Assembly: GCA_014859085.1 (NCBI GenBank)
Contig: JACUUY010000004.1
Coordinates: 1-45,310 of the forward strand
DNA length: 45,310 bases
Source of the DNA: Caldifarciminota bacterium
GTDB lineage: Bacteria > Hydrothermota > Tepidihabitantia > SM23-42
Direction of reading: 5' to 3'
Shown: one piece after another, positions 1 through 9,047 of the stretch
How the letters are laid out: every line of letters begins with the position of its first letter
Position numbering within the stretch: position 1 is the stretch's first letter
Notes under the pieces: model-generated
What the model saw: only the letters and a program-made list of their open reading frames with translations
Told to the model about the DNA's origin: nothing
Database searches by the model: none
Position numbers and translations under genes: made by a program

Positions 1-1
1 T

Positions 2-1252
2 GAATTGATCAGCCGGATCAATGGCAAGTACAGCACGATCGGCTGGATGCCGATATGGTACCTGTACCGTTTCCTGCCTTTCAAAAACCTGGTGCCCCTG
101 TACAACGTCGGCGACGTTGCCCTGGTCACGCCGATCAGAGACGGCATGAATCTCATCGCGAAGGAGTATATCGCCACCAGGAAAGACAAGACCGGAGTCC
201 TGATCCTCAGCGAGATGGCCGGGGCATCCAAGATACTTGGTGAAGCCATCGTGGTGAACCCGAACGATAAAGAGGAAATGGCCGACGCGATCAAACAGGC
301 ACTGGAGATGCCCGGGCAAGATCAGATAAGAAGGAACGAAGCAATGCAGAAGCGGCTCGAACGCTACAATGTGGAAAGGTGGGCGCACGATTTCATGGAC
401 AGCCTCACGCACGTCAAACAGAAACAATCCGCTCTCGCCGAGAAGAATCTGCATCAGGAAATGCTCAGGAAGATTCTGCAGCACTACAGAAAGAGCGAAA
501 CGAGACTGATGCTGTTCGATTATGACGGCACGCTCGTATCCTTCGCCGATGAACCGGATAAGGCGGCACCGGACAAGGAGATAATCAAGATCCTTAAGAA
601 ACTCTCCGCCAATGCCCGGAATGAGCTTGTAATATTGAGCGGCCGCGACCGCCAGACGCTCGACCGGTGGTTCGGAGATATCGGGATCGGGCTGATCGCC
701 GAGCACGGCGTGTGGCTGAGAGAGAAGAACGGCACATGGTCCATGATCAAACCCCTGAAGAACGATTGGAAGGACCAGATAAAACCGGTCCTTGAGCTCT
801 ACGTGGACCGGACACCGGGTTCGCTTGTCGAAGAAAAGGATTATTCGCTCGTCTGGCACTACAGGAAATCCGACCAGAGGCTCGGCGCGCTGCGCGCGAG
901 CGAATTGAAAGAACGGCTTCTCGATATAACGACCGCCCTTGGTCTCAGCGTACTCGAAGGGAGCAAGGTACTGGAAGTGAAGAACAGCGGCATTAACAAA
1001 GGGATCGCGGCAAGAAAGTACATTAATCAGAAGGACTGGGATTTCATCATCGCGATCGGCGATGACTGGACGGACGAGGATATCTTTGCCGCAGTCCGGG
1101 AATCCGCGTACTCAATCAAAGTGGGCATCGGTTATACCAAGGCGAGATTCACGATCCCGTCTTCCAGGGAGGCCCGGCAACTGGTCAAGAATCTCAGTAA
1201 CCAGCAGCAGAGCAGCATTAGAAGGGAGCGATATGAGAAGAAGCCTGAATGA
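2..1252 (+). CDS. Bifunctional trehalose-6-phosphate synthase/phosphatase, C-terminal part (gene enters from the left edge)
   Basis: GT20 C-terminal motifs (ALVTPIRDGMNLIAKEY, GVLILSEMAGASKILGEAIVVNPND) followed by HAD-type phosphatase (LMLFDYDGTLVSF ... AIGDDWTDEDIF). Confidence 0.9.
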   Translation, partial: ELISRINGKYSTIGWMPIWYLYRFLPFKNLVPLYNVGDVALVTPIRDGMNLIAKEYIATRKDKTGVLILSEMAGASKILGEAIVVNPNDKEEMADAIKQALEMPGQDQIRRNEAMQKRLERYNVERWAHDFMDSLTHVKQKQSALAEKNLHQEMLRKILQHYRKSETRLMLFDYDGTLVSFADEPDKAAPDKEIIKILKKLSANARNELVILSGRDRQTLDRWFGDIGIGLIAEHGVWLREKNGTWSMIKPLKNDWKDQIKPVLELYVDRTPGSLVEEKDYSLVWHYRKSDQRLGALRASELKERLLDITTALGLSVLEGSKVLEVKNSGINKGIAARKYINQKDWDFIIAIGDDWTDEDIFAAVRESAYSIKVGIGYTKARFTIPSSREARQLVKNLSNQQQSSIRRERYEKKPE

Positions 1253-2444
1253 TTACCGGACTATCGTTGGCGACAACGTGATCGGCGGGATCTACAAGAA
1301 AGCAAGACGCCTGCACGGTAAGAGCGTCGTCCATGTGAATTCGACCTATTACGGCGGCGGCGTAGCTGAGATCCTCAGCGCTCTTGTACCCCTGATGAAT
1401 GATGTGGGAGTGGTCGCCGGCTGGCGCATGCTCCGGGGGACACCTGATTTCTTCGATATCACAAAAAAATTCCACAATGCGCTGCAGGGTGATCCCGTGA
1501 ACCTGAGCGACATCAAGAAGAAATTGTACGTCCAGGCAAATGAGGATTTTTCGACCTATTGTCACATATCGCATGACTGCGTGATAGTTCACGATCCGCA
1601 ACCATTACCCATGATCCAGTTCTACCCGCGGCGGCAACCCTGGGTCTGGCGGATCCACATCGACCTGTCAAATCCCAACAAAGAATTATACGAATACCTC
1701 AAAGGGTTCATCCTCAAATACGACATCGTGATCATCTCAAGCGAAGAATACCGGTTGCCGGATGTGCCGGTCGAGCAGCACGTGATACAGCCGGCGATCG
1801 ATCCGCTGTCCCCCAAGAACATGATGCTCGCGCCCAGAACCATCGCCAAGTACCTCAAGAAATTCGATATTCCCACGGATAAGCCGATCGTGACCCAGAT
1901 CTCCAGATTTGATAAATTCAAAGACCAGGAACAACTGATCGATATCTACCGCATGGTCAAACAACAGATCGACTGCCGCCTGGTCCTCTGCGGAAGCAAT
2001 GCGCTCGATGATCCCGAGTCACAGCAATACTACGAGCGAACAAAACGGCGGGCGAACAATCTCATCAAAACCGGTGACGTGATCATGATAACGAGTGAGA
2101 ACAACATCCTTGTGAACGCACTGCAGCGGTCGTCGAGCGTGATCGTGCAGAAATCACTGCGTGAGGGTTTCGGACTGACCGTGACCGAAGGAATGCTGAA
2201 AGGGAAGCCGGTCGTCGCCTCAAGAGTCGGGGGCATCCCGCTCCAGATCACTGACGGCGAGACAGGTTTCCTCGTTGAACCCGATGACATGGAAGGATTT
2301 GCGCGAACTATCGTCTCTTTACTCAGGGATAAAGAACTGGCGAGAACGATCGGCGGCAAAGCAAGCGAGTACACGAAACACAAGTTCCTCATTACCAGAC
2401 TGCTCGTCGATTACCTCGACCTGCTGCGGGATCTGATCGCATAA
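1233..2444 (+). CDS. treT: GT4 glycosyltransferase, trehalose synthase (TreT)-like
   Basis: HVNSTYYGGGVAEILSALVPLMNDVG N-terminus and SLREGFGLTVTEGMLKGKPVVASRVGGIPLQI motif; internal ATG at 1233 after GGGAGCG and overlapping the upstream stop is preferred over 1062. Confidence 0.8.
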   Translation: MRRSLNDYRTIVGDNVIGGIYKKARRLHGKSVVHVNSTYYGGGVAEILSALVPLMNDVGVVAGWRMLRGTPDFFDITKKFHNALQGDPVNLSDIKKKLYVQANEDFSTYCHISHDCVIVHDPQPLPMIQFYPRRQPWVWRIHIDLSNPNKELYEYLKGFILKYDIVIISSEEYRLPDVPVEQHVIQPAIDPLSPKNMMLAPRTIAKYLKKFDIPTDKPIVTQISRFDKFKDQEQLIDIYRMVKQQIDCRLVLCGSNALDDPESQQYYERTKRRANNLIKTGDVIMITSENNILVNALQRSSSVIVQKSLREGFGLTVTEGMLKGKPVVASRVGGIPLQITDGETGFLVEPDDMEGFARTIVSLLRDKELARTIGGKASEYTKHKFLITRLLVDYLDLLRDLIA

Positions 2445-2505
2445 AACACCATTCCGACATGTATCTCAGAGACGTGCAGATCGCGCCTTTCGTCTGGTTC
2501 TGTCG

Positions 2506-3147
2506 ATGAAGATCATGGCGCTGACCGATATCCACGGCCGGACCGGTCATTCCACAGAAGCGCGCGACCATCTGCAGCACGCCGACCTCGTGCTCGTCGC
2601 CGGTGATATCACCAATTTCGGCGGCTGGGATGATGCGAAGCGCGTCCTCGGGAACATCGCGGCGCTCAATAAGAATATCCTGGCCGTGTCCGGCAACTGC
2701 GATCGCGACGAGGTACGCCAGGCACTCTGCACCGGGCAGATGGACCTGCACGGAGTTGTCAGGATCATCGATGGCGCCATGTTTTATGGTGTCGGAGGGT
2801 GTAACACGACGCACTTTCACACGCCGCAGGAATACAGCGAAAAGGAAATAGCGGCCATATTGGCAAGGTTCCCTGATCCCTCGGGTGCGAGGCACACGAT
2901 CCTGGTCAGCCACGCGCCGCCGCATAAGACAAAACTCGACCGGATGTTCCTCGGCCTCCACGTCGGCAGCAAAGCGATCCGCACGTTCATTGAGGACGTT
3001 CAGCCTGATCTTGTTGTCTGCGGGCACATCCATGAAGCGCGCGGCGATGACCGCATCGGCCGGACGCTGATCCTCAACCCCGGCCAGTTTCCAAAACACT
3101 ATGCGCTGATCGAGGTCGACGAGGGCATCGGGTTCACTCTGTATTGA
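2506..3147 (+). CDS. Metallophosphoesterase (calcineurin-like)
   Basis: TDIHGR, AGDITNFGG, SGNCDR, VSHAPPH, CGHIHEARG motifs. Confidence 0.88.
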   Translation: MKIMALTDIHGRTGHSTEARDHLQHADLVLVAGDITNFGGWDDAKRVLGNIAALNKNILAVSGNCDRDEVRQALCTGQMDLHGVVRIIDGAMFYGVGGCNTTHFHTPQEYSEKEIAAILARFPDPSGARHTILVSHAPPHKTKLDRMFLGLHVGSKAIRTFIEDVQPDLVVCGHIHEARGDDRIGRTLILNPGQFPKHYALIEVDEGIGFTLY

Positions 3148-3162
3148 TCCCGGCGCGGAACG

Positions 3163-4146
3163 TCAGGCGTAGATACCCGGATTGACGATATTCGGCGGTT
3201 TCTTCTGATCGATCAGGACGGCAATAACATTGCCGGCAGCCATCAAGGCCATCTTCGTCCGGGTTTCGATCGAGGCCGAACCGATGTGCGGGACGAGCAC
3301 CACATTGTCCATGCCGAGCAGCCCGGTCGTGATTGCCGGCTCATTTTCGTAGACATCCAACGCGCAGCCCGCAATCTGCCCGCTTTTGAGCGCATGGACC
3401 AGTGCTTTTTCATCGATGATGGGACCGCGCGCCGTGTTGATCAAGAATGCCGTCCGCTTCATTCCCCGGAATTCTGCCGCTGATATGAGATGGTGCGTTT
3501 GAGCGTTGAGCGGCGCGTGTACCGACACGAAATCGGATACATCGAGAAGATTGTTGAGCGGACAATATTCGACGCCGCATCCCTTCTCATCAACCGCCGA
3601 CAGGGGTTGGACATCGTAGTACAGAACCTTCATGTCAAAACCCCGCGCGCGCCGCGCCACTGCCCTGCCGATCCGCCCCATGCCGATGATGCCCAGGGTC
3701 TTGTTGTGCACATCGATCCCGAGCATGAGCTCGGGCGCCCAGCCTTTGAATCCGCCCGCGCGCAGGAATCGGTCCGACTCAACGATGCGCCGGGCGATCG
3801 AGAGCAACAAGCCGAATGCCAGGTCAGCCGTCGTTTCGGTGAGGACGTCCGGCGTGTTCGTGACCGGTATCTTGCGCTTCGACGCCTCGGCAAGATCGAT
3901 GTTGTCGTACCCGACCGCATAATCGGCAATGATCTTCAGGCGCGTTGCACCCGCGATCACGGGTCGGTCGATACGGTCGGTCAGAAGGCAGATCAGACCG
4001 TCCTTGTCCTTGACCTTCTCGACCAGAACCCCGTGCGGCATAACGCGATTTTCGCGGTTGGCATCGAGTTCGAAATGTTTTTCAAGGACTTCCATGGATG
4101 CTCCAGGAAGCATGCGCGTAAGCAGCACCTTTGGTCTCGCACTCAT
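3163..4146 (-). CDS. D-isomer-specific 2-hydroxyacid dehydrogenase (glyoxylate/hydroxypyruvate reductase-like)
   Basis: LGIIGMGRIGRAVARRARGFDMKVLYYD, NTARGPIIDEKALVHAL, VLVPHIGSAS. Confidence 0.9.
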   Translation of the reverse strand: MSARPKVLLTRMLPGASMEVLEKHFELDANRENRVMPHGVLVEKVKDKDGLICLLTDRIDRPVIAGATRLKIIADYAVGYDNIDLAEASKRKIPVTNTPDVLTETTADLAFGLLLSIARRIVESDRFLRAGGFKGWAPELMLGIDVHNKTLGIIGMGRIGRAVARRARGFDMKVLYYDVQPLSAVDEKGCGVEYCPLNNLLDVSDFVSVHAPLNAQTHHLISAAEFRGMKRTAFLINTARGPIIDEKALVHALKSGQIAGCALDVYENEPAITTGLLGMDNVVLVPHIGSASIETRTKMALMAAGNVIAVLIDQKKPPNIVNPGIYA

Positions 4147-4207
4147 GCGCTATTCACTCCTCGCACCCAGCATGCCGGAGAATACGCATGGAAATATTGG
4201 TGGCAAT

Positions 4208-4624
4208 TCACATCTTCCTGCACCACAGTTCACCCATTGGCGCGCGCAGTACTTTGCGCGCGGCCTCCTTTAGGTCTTTCTGATGCAGACAAAGACTCCA
4301 TGAATAGGGGGTCATCCGGTAGGTCAGTTTTCGCCTGCCCGCCTGCACCACGACGATTATGCAGCCACTGCGGCATCGGACCGCCGAAATGTTGCCTTTG
4401 CCAAAGGTGGCAAGGGTCGAGCACTGCAGGCCATCAAGAATGCAGCTGTACGGTTTCTCGATCTTCGCCCTCAGCAAGATTCGCAGCCCCATGATCCCCT
4501 TCGGTTTGAACTCCTTGACCAGGTGCCTACCCAGGCGATAACCCAAAGCCAGGAAAGGTCCGTCATGACCGTGAAAACGCACGGTTTCTGCGTAAGACAA
4601 GGGTTTTGGCTTCTTGAGCTCCAT
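4208..4624 (-). CDS. FmdE-family (formylmethanofuran dehydrogenase subunit E-like) protein
   Basis: FHGHDGPFLALGYRLG ... CSTLATFGKGNISA; start ATG at 4624 preceded by AGGAGAT. Confidence 0.75.
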   Translation of the reverse strand: MELKKPKPLSYAETVRFHGHDGPFLALGYRLGRHLVKEFKPKGIMGLRILLRAKIEKPYSCILDGLQCSTLATFGKGNISAVRCRSGCIIVVVQAGRRKLTYRMTPYSWSLCLHQKDLKEAARKVLRAPMGELWCRKM

Positions 4625-4776
4625 CGTGGTCGATCTCCTTTCCAGATCATTCAGCACGTGCACTTATGATCGCGATGACACATTATACCTCAGCCAACGC
4701 GCACGTCAAGCAGAACACAACAGCGTAGCCGCAACGCGTTTGCGTCTGCTTATGCGGTGATCCCGACGTCTTACTA

Positions 4777-4804
4777 TTGATTGTCGCGCGTATCTGATTA
4801 TAAT
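4777..4804 (+). promoter_or_regulatory. sigma70-like promoter TTGATT-16-TATAAT, likely leaderless
   Basis: TTGATT 4777-4782, TATAAT 4799-4804; ATG at 4815. Confidence 0.6.
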
Positions 4805-4814
4805 AGACGTGATT

Positions 4815-5030
4815 ATGAACGAGATAACAGCGGACACGCATATCGACGAGCTGCTGGTCGAATACCCTTCCCTGTCCAAGACGTTCATAGAATTCGGCAT
4901 GCCCTGCCTGGTCTGCGGCGAACCTTTCTGGGGTACGATCGCAGAAATGAGCAAACAGCATAGAACCGATATTGAAAAGTTGGTTAACCAATTGAATCAA
5001 AGAAAGGCTCAAATCGATGCGAAATCATAA
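4815..5030 (+). CDS. DUF1858-domain protein
   Basis: MNEITADTHIDELLVEYPSLSKTFIEFGMPCLVCG typical of DUF1858; GTG at 4809 is an alternative start. Confidence 0.75.
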   Translation: MNEITADTHIDELLVEYPSLSKTFIEFGMPCLVCGEPFWGTIAEMSKQHRTDIEKLVNQLNQRKAQIDAKS

Positions 5031-5877
5031 CTTTTGTCCATTATGTAAAACCAAGTTATCAATCAATAAACTGAACGGTACCCAACGCCTTTCATGCACT
5101 CAGTGCGGCTGGGTTCATTATGGCAATCCATTGCCCAGCGCGGTCGCTTTCGTGCGCAATGAGAAGAACGAGGTCCTCCTCATCAAGCGGGGCGTTCAGC
5201 CGGGCAAGGGCAAATGGGCATTGCCTTCCGGCTTTGTCGAAGCGGACGAAATACCGGAACAGGCCGCGCTTAGAGAATTACAGGAAGAGACCGGGATAAG
5301 GGGCACGGTCACCAGTCTGATCGGCGTCTATGCCGAGCCGACAAGGATGTACGGCAATGTCATTCTCATTGCTTACGACGTGAAGTCTATCAGTGAAAAG
5401 ATCTGTGCCGGCACCGACTCGATGGAAGCCAGGTTCTTCCATGTCAACAGGATACCCAGGATACCCTTTTCCAGCCACCGGTCGGTCATCCAGGATGCGC
5501 TCGCAAAGCATGCGACAAGCAGCATGAATCTGACCGTGCTCAAAGCGAAGATAACTGAAGCAAGAATAACCCACACGCGCCTGCGCTACAAAGGAAGCAT
5601 GGGCATCGATGGCGCGATCATGAAAGCAGTCGGCATATTGCCGGGCGAAATGGTGCATGTGCTGAACTACGATAATGGAGAGCGGCTTGAAACCTATGCC
5701 ATAGAAGAAAGGGCAGGTTCCGGGAGAATGGTATTGTACGGACCGGCATCGCTAAAGGGCGAGGTTGGACAGAAGCTCTGCATCTTGTCTTATGCGTCAA
5801 TGAACCCCGGGACCGCGGAAAAATTCAAGGCGAAAGTCGTCACGCTCAACAAGAAAAACAGGATCAAGCGCCACTAA
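5017..5877 (+). CDS. Zn-ribbon NUDIX hydrolase fused to aspartate 1-decarboxylase (PanD) domain
   Basis: CPLCKTKL...CTQCGWVHYGNPLP Zn ribbon; NUDIX box GFVEADEIPEQAALRELQEETGI; C-terminal VLKAKITEARITHTRLRYKGSMGID...NGERLETYAIEERAGSG...VGQKLCILSYASM aligns with PanD including the G-S self-cleavage site. Confidence 0.85.
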   Translation: MRNHNFCPLCKTKLSINKLNGTQRLSCTQCGWVHYGNPLPSAVAFVRNEKNEVLLIKRGVQPGKGKWALPSGFVEADEIPEQAALRELQEETGIRGTVTSLIGVYAEPTRMYGNVILIAYDVKSISEKICAGTDSMEARFFHVNRIPRIPFSSHRSVIQDALAKHATSSMNLTVLKAKITEARITHTRLRYKGSMGIDGAIMKAVGILPGEMVHVLNYDNGERLETYAIEERAGSGRMVLYGPASLKGEVGQKLCILSYASMNPGTAEKFKAKVVTLNKKNRIKRH

Positions 5878-5883
5878 CTGAAT

Positions 5884-6849
5884 GTGCCTTACGTGAACGC
5901 AGGCAAACCGAAGCACAAACATACATACGGTCCCGTTCCCTCTCGCAGATTGGGGTTTTCGCTCGGCATAGATATCGTGCCTCACAAGATCTGCAGCTTT
6001 GACTGTATCTACTGTCAGCTCGGGAGGACGACCGGCAAGACGGTTGCACGCAAGGATTACACGCCGGTGCACGAGATACTCGATGACGTCAGGCTCGCCC
6101 TGCAGAGTAAGGAGCAGATCAACTACCTCACATTTGCCGGCTCTGGTGAGCCAACCCTGCACAAAAGTGTAGGTCACCTTATTGCCGAGGCAAAGAAAAT
6201 GACGGATATCCCGGTTGCCGTTCTGACCAACGGCTCAATGCTGATCTTCCCCGATGTCCGGAACGATCTCGTGAACGCCGATGTTGTCATCCCCACCCTG
6301 TGCACGACCGATCAGTCGATCTTCGAGAGGATCCACCGCCCCCATGCTTGCATCGAAATCGAAGAAGTGATCAGAGGCTACATTGAATTCAGGCGGATCT
6401 TCAAGGGCCGGATCTGGCTCGAGGTAATGCTCATGAAGGATGTAAATGACAAGCCGGAACAGATCAAGGAACTGCGGACCGTGATCGAGAAGATCGCTCC
6501 GGACAAGATCCACCTCAACACAGTCGTGCGGCCGCCAAGCGAGGAGTACGCAAAGCCAGTCGATGTGGAAATGTTGCGACGGATCAGTGAAATGCTGGGC
6601 GAGAAAGCCGAGGTCATTGCGGATTTCAGCCGGCAAAAAACACAGCCGTCTCAGGATGAACACGCCGGATCGATCCTGTCAATGATCCGGCGCAGACCAA
6701 TTACCATAAATGATCTGGTCAGCACGTTGGGTCTCCACGAGAACGAGATCATTAAAATAATTGAGCATTTGATCGCACAGAAAGAGATTGCGGTATCGAG
6801 ACACGATGGCAAAGATTACTACGAGGTCAGAAGGAGGTCGAATGATTGA
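5884..6849 (+). CDS. Radical SAM protein, COG0731/TYW1-like family
   Basis: KHTYGPVPSRRLGFSLGIDIVPHKICSFDCIYCQLGRTT; GTG start; C-terminal winged-helix-like tail. Confidence 0.82.
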   Translation: MPYVNAGKPKHKHTYGPVPSRRLGFSLGIDIVPHKICSFDCIYCQLGRTTGKTVARKDYTPVHEILDDVRLALQSKEQINYLTFAGSGEPTLHKSVGHLIAEAKKMTDIPVAVLTNGSMLIFPDVRNDLVNADVVIPTLCTTDQSIFERIHRPHACIEIEEVIRGYIEFRRIFKGRIWLEVMLMKDVNDKPEQIKELRTVIEKIAPDKIHLNTVVRPPSEEYAKPVDVEMLRRISEMLGEKAEVIADFSRQKTQPSQDEHAGSILSMIRRRPITINDLVSTLGLHENEIIKIIEHLIAQKEIAVSRHDGKDYYEVRRRSND

Positions 6850-7351
6850 ACCAAAAGACTTGAGCAAGGAGGAACTCCTGGATCTACTGGCTGACTCGGC
6901 AAAGAACTGGTTGGCCCATGATGGTTTGTGGTTCCAGGCCGTGGAGCAGGAATTCGGCATGGAATCAGCGATCGAACTCGACGGCAGAGCATGGGAGAAG
7001 TTCACCCAGATCGAAGCCCAGCGCATAATGAAGCGCCTCGGCATACAACCTGGCGGCGGCATCCCGGCGCTCATGCAGGCGTTCAGGTTCCGGCTCTATG
7101 CTTACATCAACAAGCAGGTGATCGTTGAGTCGTCGGACAAACACTGTATTTTCAGAATGGAGTCGTGCCGGGTACAGGACGCCCGGAAGAGAAAGAACCT
7201 GCCCGATTTCCCCTGCAAGCCGGTGGGCATCCTTGAATACACGTACTTTGCGAAGACGGTCGACCCGCGCATCGAAACGCGATGCCTTTCATGTCCTCCT
7301 GATCCCCATCCTGAAGAATACTACTGCTCGTGGGAGTTCAGGATAACATAG
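6842..7351 (+). CDS. DUF6125-like Cys-rich protein
   Basis: LSKEELLDLLADSAKNWLAHDGLWFQAVEQEFGM and C-terminal RCLSCPPDPHPEEYYCSWEF; AAGGAGG upstream of ATG 6842; overlaps upstream stop. Confidence 0.65.
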   Translation: MIEPKDLSKEELLDLLADSAKNWLAHDGLWFQAVEQEFGMESAIELDGRAWEKFTQIEAQRIMKRLGIQPGGGIPALMQAFRFRLYAYINKQVIVESSDKHCIFRMESCRVQDARKRKNLPDFPCKPVGILEYTYFAKTVDPRIETRCLSCPPDPHPEEYYCSWEFRIT

Positions 7352-7352
7352 G

Positions 7353-7904
7353 TCACCAGAATTTCACGGTACTGACCCGGCCATGCCGGTCAAACTCAAT
7401 ACCTTCCAGTTCGAGTAATTGTTTTTTCATATCAGCGCCGCCGGCATAACCACCCGGCGACCCGTCGCTTCTCACCACACGGTGGCACGGGATAATAACG
7501 GGAAACGGGTTATGCGCGAGCGCTCCGCCCACAGCCCGGGCCGCGCCGGGACAATGCAGTTTTATGGCGATCCTGGCATAGGTGCTGACCATCCCGCGCG
7601 GGATCCTGCTTTCCATCCTCAGGACGCGTTCCTGAAAACGGGAGGTCATTGACCAATCGAGAATATTCAAATCAAGATCGGCCGGCTTACCCGCCATCAG
7701 GCGCGTAATCTTCCGGCATAAATTCGCGATCGTTCTCGGCGGTGCTGCCGTGAAGACGGCAGAACCGAAAGATGACCGCTTGAACATACCCCGCTGCGCT
7801 GGAAGGAAAATGCGCACCACGTTGTTCCCAGCGCCACACCACACAACGATCAATTCTCCGAACTCGGACTGCACGCTGCCTGCCCTGGGGTCAAATCTAA
7901 ACAT
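7353..7904 (-). CDS. ogt: Methylated-DNA--protein-cysteine methyltransferase (MGMT/Ogt-like)
   Basis: IPRGMVSTYARIA, RAVGGALAHNPFPVIIPCHRVVRSDGSPGGYAGG active-site motif. Confidence 0.92.
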   Translation of the reverse strand: MFRFDPRAGSVQSEFGELIVVWCGAGNNVVRIFLPAQRGMFKRSSFGSAVFTAAPPRTIANLCRKITRLMAGKPADLDLNILDWSMTSRFQERVLRMESRIPRGMVSTYARIAIKLHCPGAARAVGGALAHNPFPVIIPCHRVVRSDGSPGGYAGGADMKKQLLELEGIEFDRHGRVSTVKFW

Positions 7905-8018
7905 TTGACATTAATTCAGCCTGCCAGAATACCAGCACACCCGCGCTGTACTAATATCACTGCAGAGTAGTTCATTGTGGATGAGTCTCATCTTGTTAAG
8001 TGTTTAGATTTGACCCCA
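7886..8018. mobile_element. MITE/REP-like element with 25-bp terminal inverted repeats
   Basis: TGGGGTCAAATCTAAACATTTGACA (7886-7910) vs reverse complement of 7994-8018 TGGGGTCAAATCTAAACACTTAACA: 23/25 identical, outer 18 perfect; internal palindrome GATGAGTCTCATC 7980-7992. Confidence 0.7.
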
Positions 8019-9042
8019 TAGCCATGGATGCCTTACGGCAGGACAGGACGTTGTTATCACCGGCGAATTCGACAGGCAGGAATTTCTGAACGACCCAGAT
8101 GCTGGTCTGCGCGTGTTTCGTCATCAAAGGTACTCTCACTTCAGAAGCCGCGGACGTGCTGTTCGCTGCCAACGCCATGAACGGGATCAGCTGATCGACC
8201 ATCCACTCATCGACCGATGCGTACGAATCGATCGCTTCCCGGAGATTATTTGCCGCTTCCATCCCCACCTGCTCGGCCGGTGTTCCCCGTTTGCCAAGTG
8301 CACCGGCGCCGAGCACGCCATTACTATACCGCGCGCAAGCGGTAATGAAACAACCGGGCGAGACCGCATCCACGTACTGGCACTGGGCGTCTACATCTTC
8401 GATCACCCGGTTGAATCCGCCTACCATTCTCTCTCCAACCTTTGCATCTTTGAGGTGGCGCGAGGCGCACGACCACACTCTTACTTCTTCAGGTTCACCA
8501 CGGTCTTTCATGCTCAGCGATTTCAGGTCCGAAGGGAAGATCTTGACACAGACCTCTCCGCCGCCGCCTGGATTGAAACCATGGCGCCTGACTTCAATCT
8601 CTAAAGCTACGCCGATCATTTTCAGTATCGGCAAGAATACATGGAGAAAATATCCGATCGTCGGGCTGAAGGGCACTGCCGTGCCGCCCCTGACCGTGAG
8701 CTCGAGCGGCGCACTGACACAAACGCCGATCGGCACCAGTGTCTGCAGGATGAGCGTGACCGAACCTGCGGTTCTGGCATCGATCTCGTACTTACCACCC
8801 TTGATCTTTCCTGGAACGAATGTCATTTCGGTCGAGTTCATTTTCAAACCATCGATTTTGGCATCGCATATTTGTCCGGCGGCGGCGATTCCATGAAGGT
8901 GCTGCGGTCTTAAACCGGGTTTGTCCCTTCCCTTTCTGATATTGAAAATGTGCACGGAATTGTTGGTTATTGCCGAAAGTGCAACCGCAGTCCTCAGAAT
9001 CTGACCACCACCTTCAAAATAAGAACCATCAACATCGATCAT
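7996..9042 (-). CDS. rtcA: RNA 3'-terminal phosphate cyclase
   Basis: DGSYFEGGGQILRTAVALSAIT, IRKGRDKPGLRPQHLHGI, HGFNPGGGGEV. Confidence 0.93.
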   Translation of the reverse strand: MIDVDGSYFEGGGQILRTAVALSAITNNSVHIFNIRKGRDKPGLRPQHLHGIAAAGQICDAKIDGLKMNSTEMTFVPGKIKGGKYEIDARTAGSVTLILQTLVPIGVCVSAPLELTVRGGTAVPFSPTIGYFLHVFLPILKMIGVALEIEVRRHGFNPGGGGEVCVKIFPSDLKSLSMKDRGEPEEVRVWSCASRHLKDAKVGERMVGGFNRVIEDVDAQCQYVDAVSPGCFITACARYSNGVLGAGALGKRGTPAEQVGMEAANNLREAIDSYASVDEWMVDQLIPFMALAANSTSAASEVRVPLMTKHAQTSIWVVQKFLPVEFAGDNNVLSCRKASMAMGSNLNT

Positions 9043-9047
9043 ACCAC

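Noticed and set aside
3490-4494. 334-aa plus-strand ORF opposite the hydroxyacid dehydrogenase and FmdE genes
   Set aside because: Overlaps two convincing genes; no recognisable motif.
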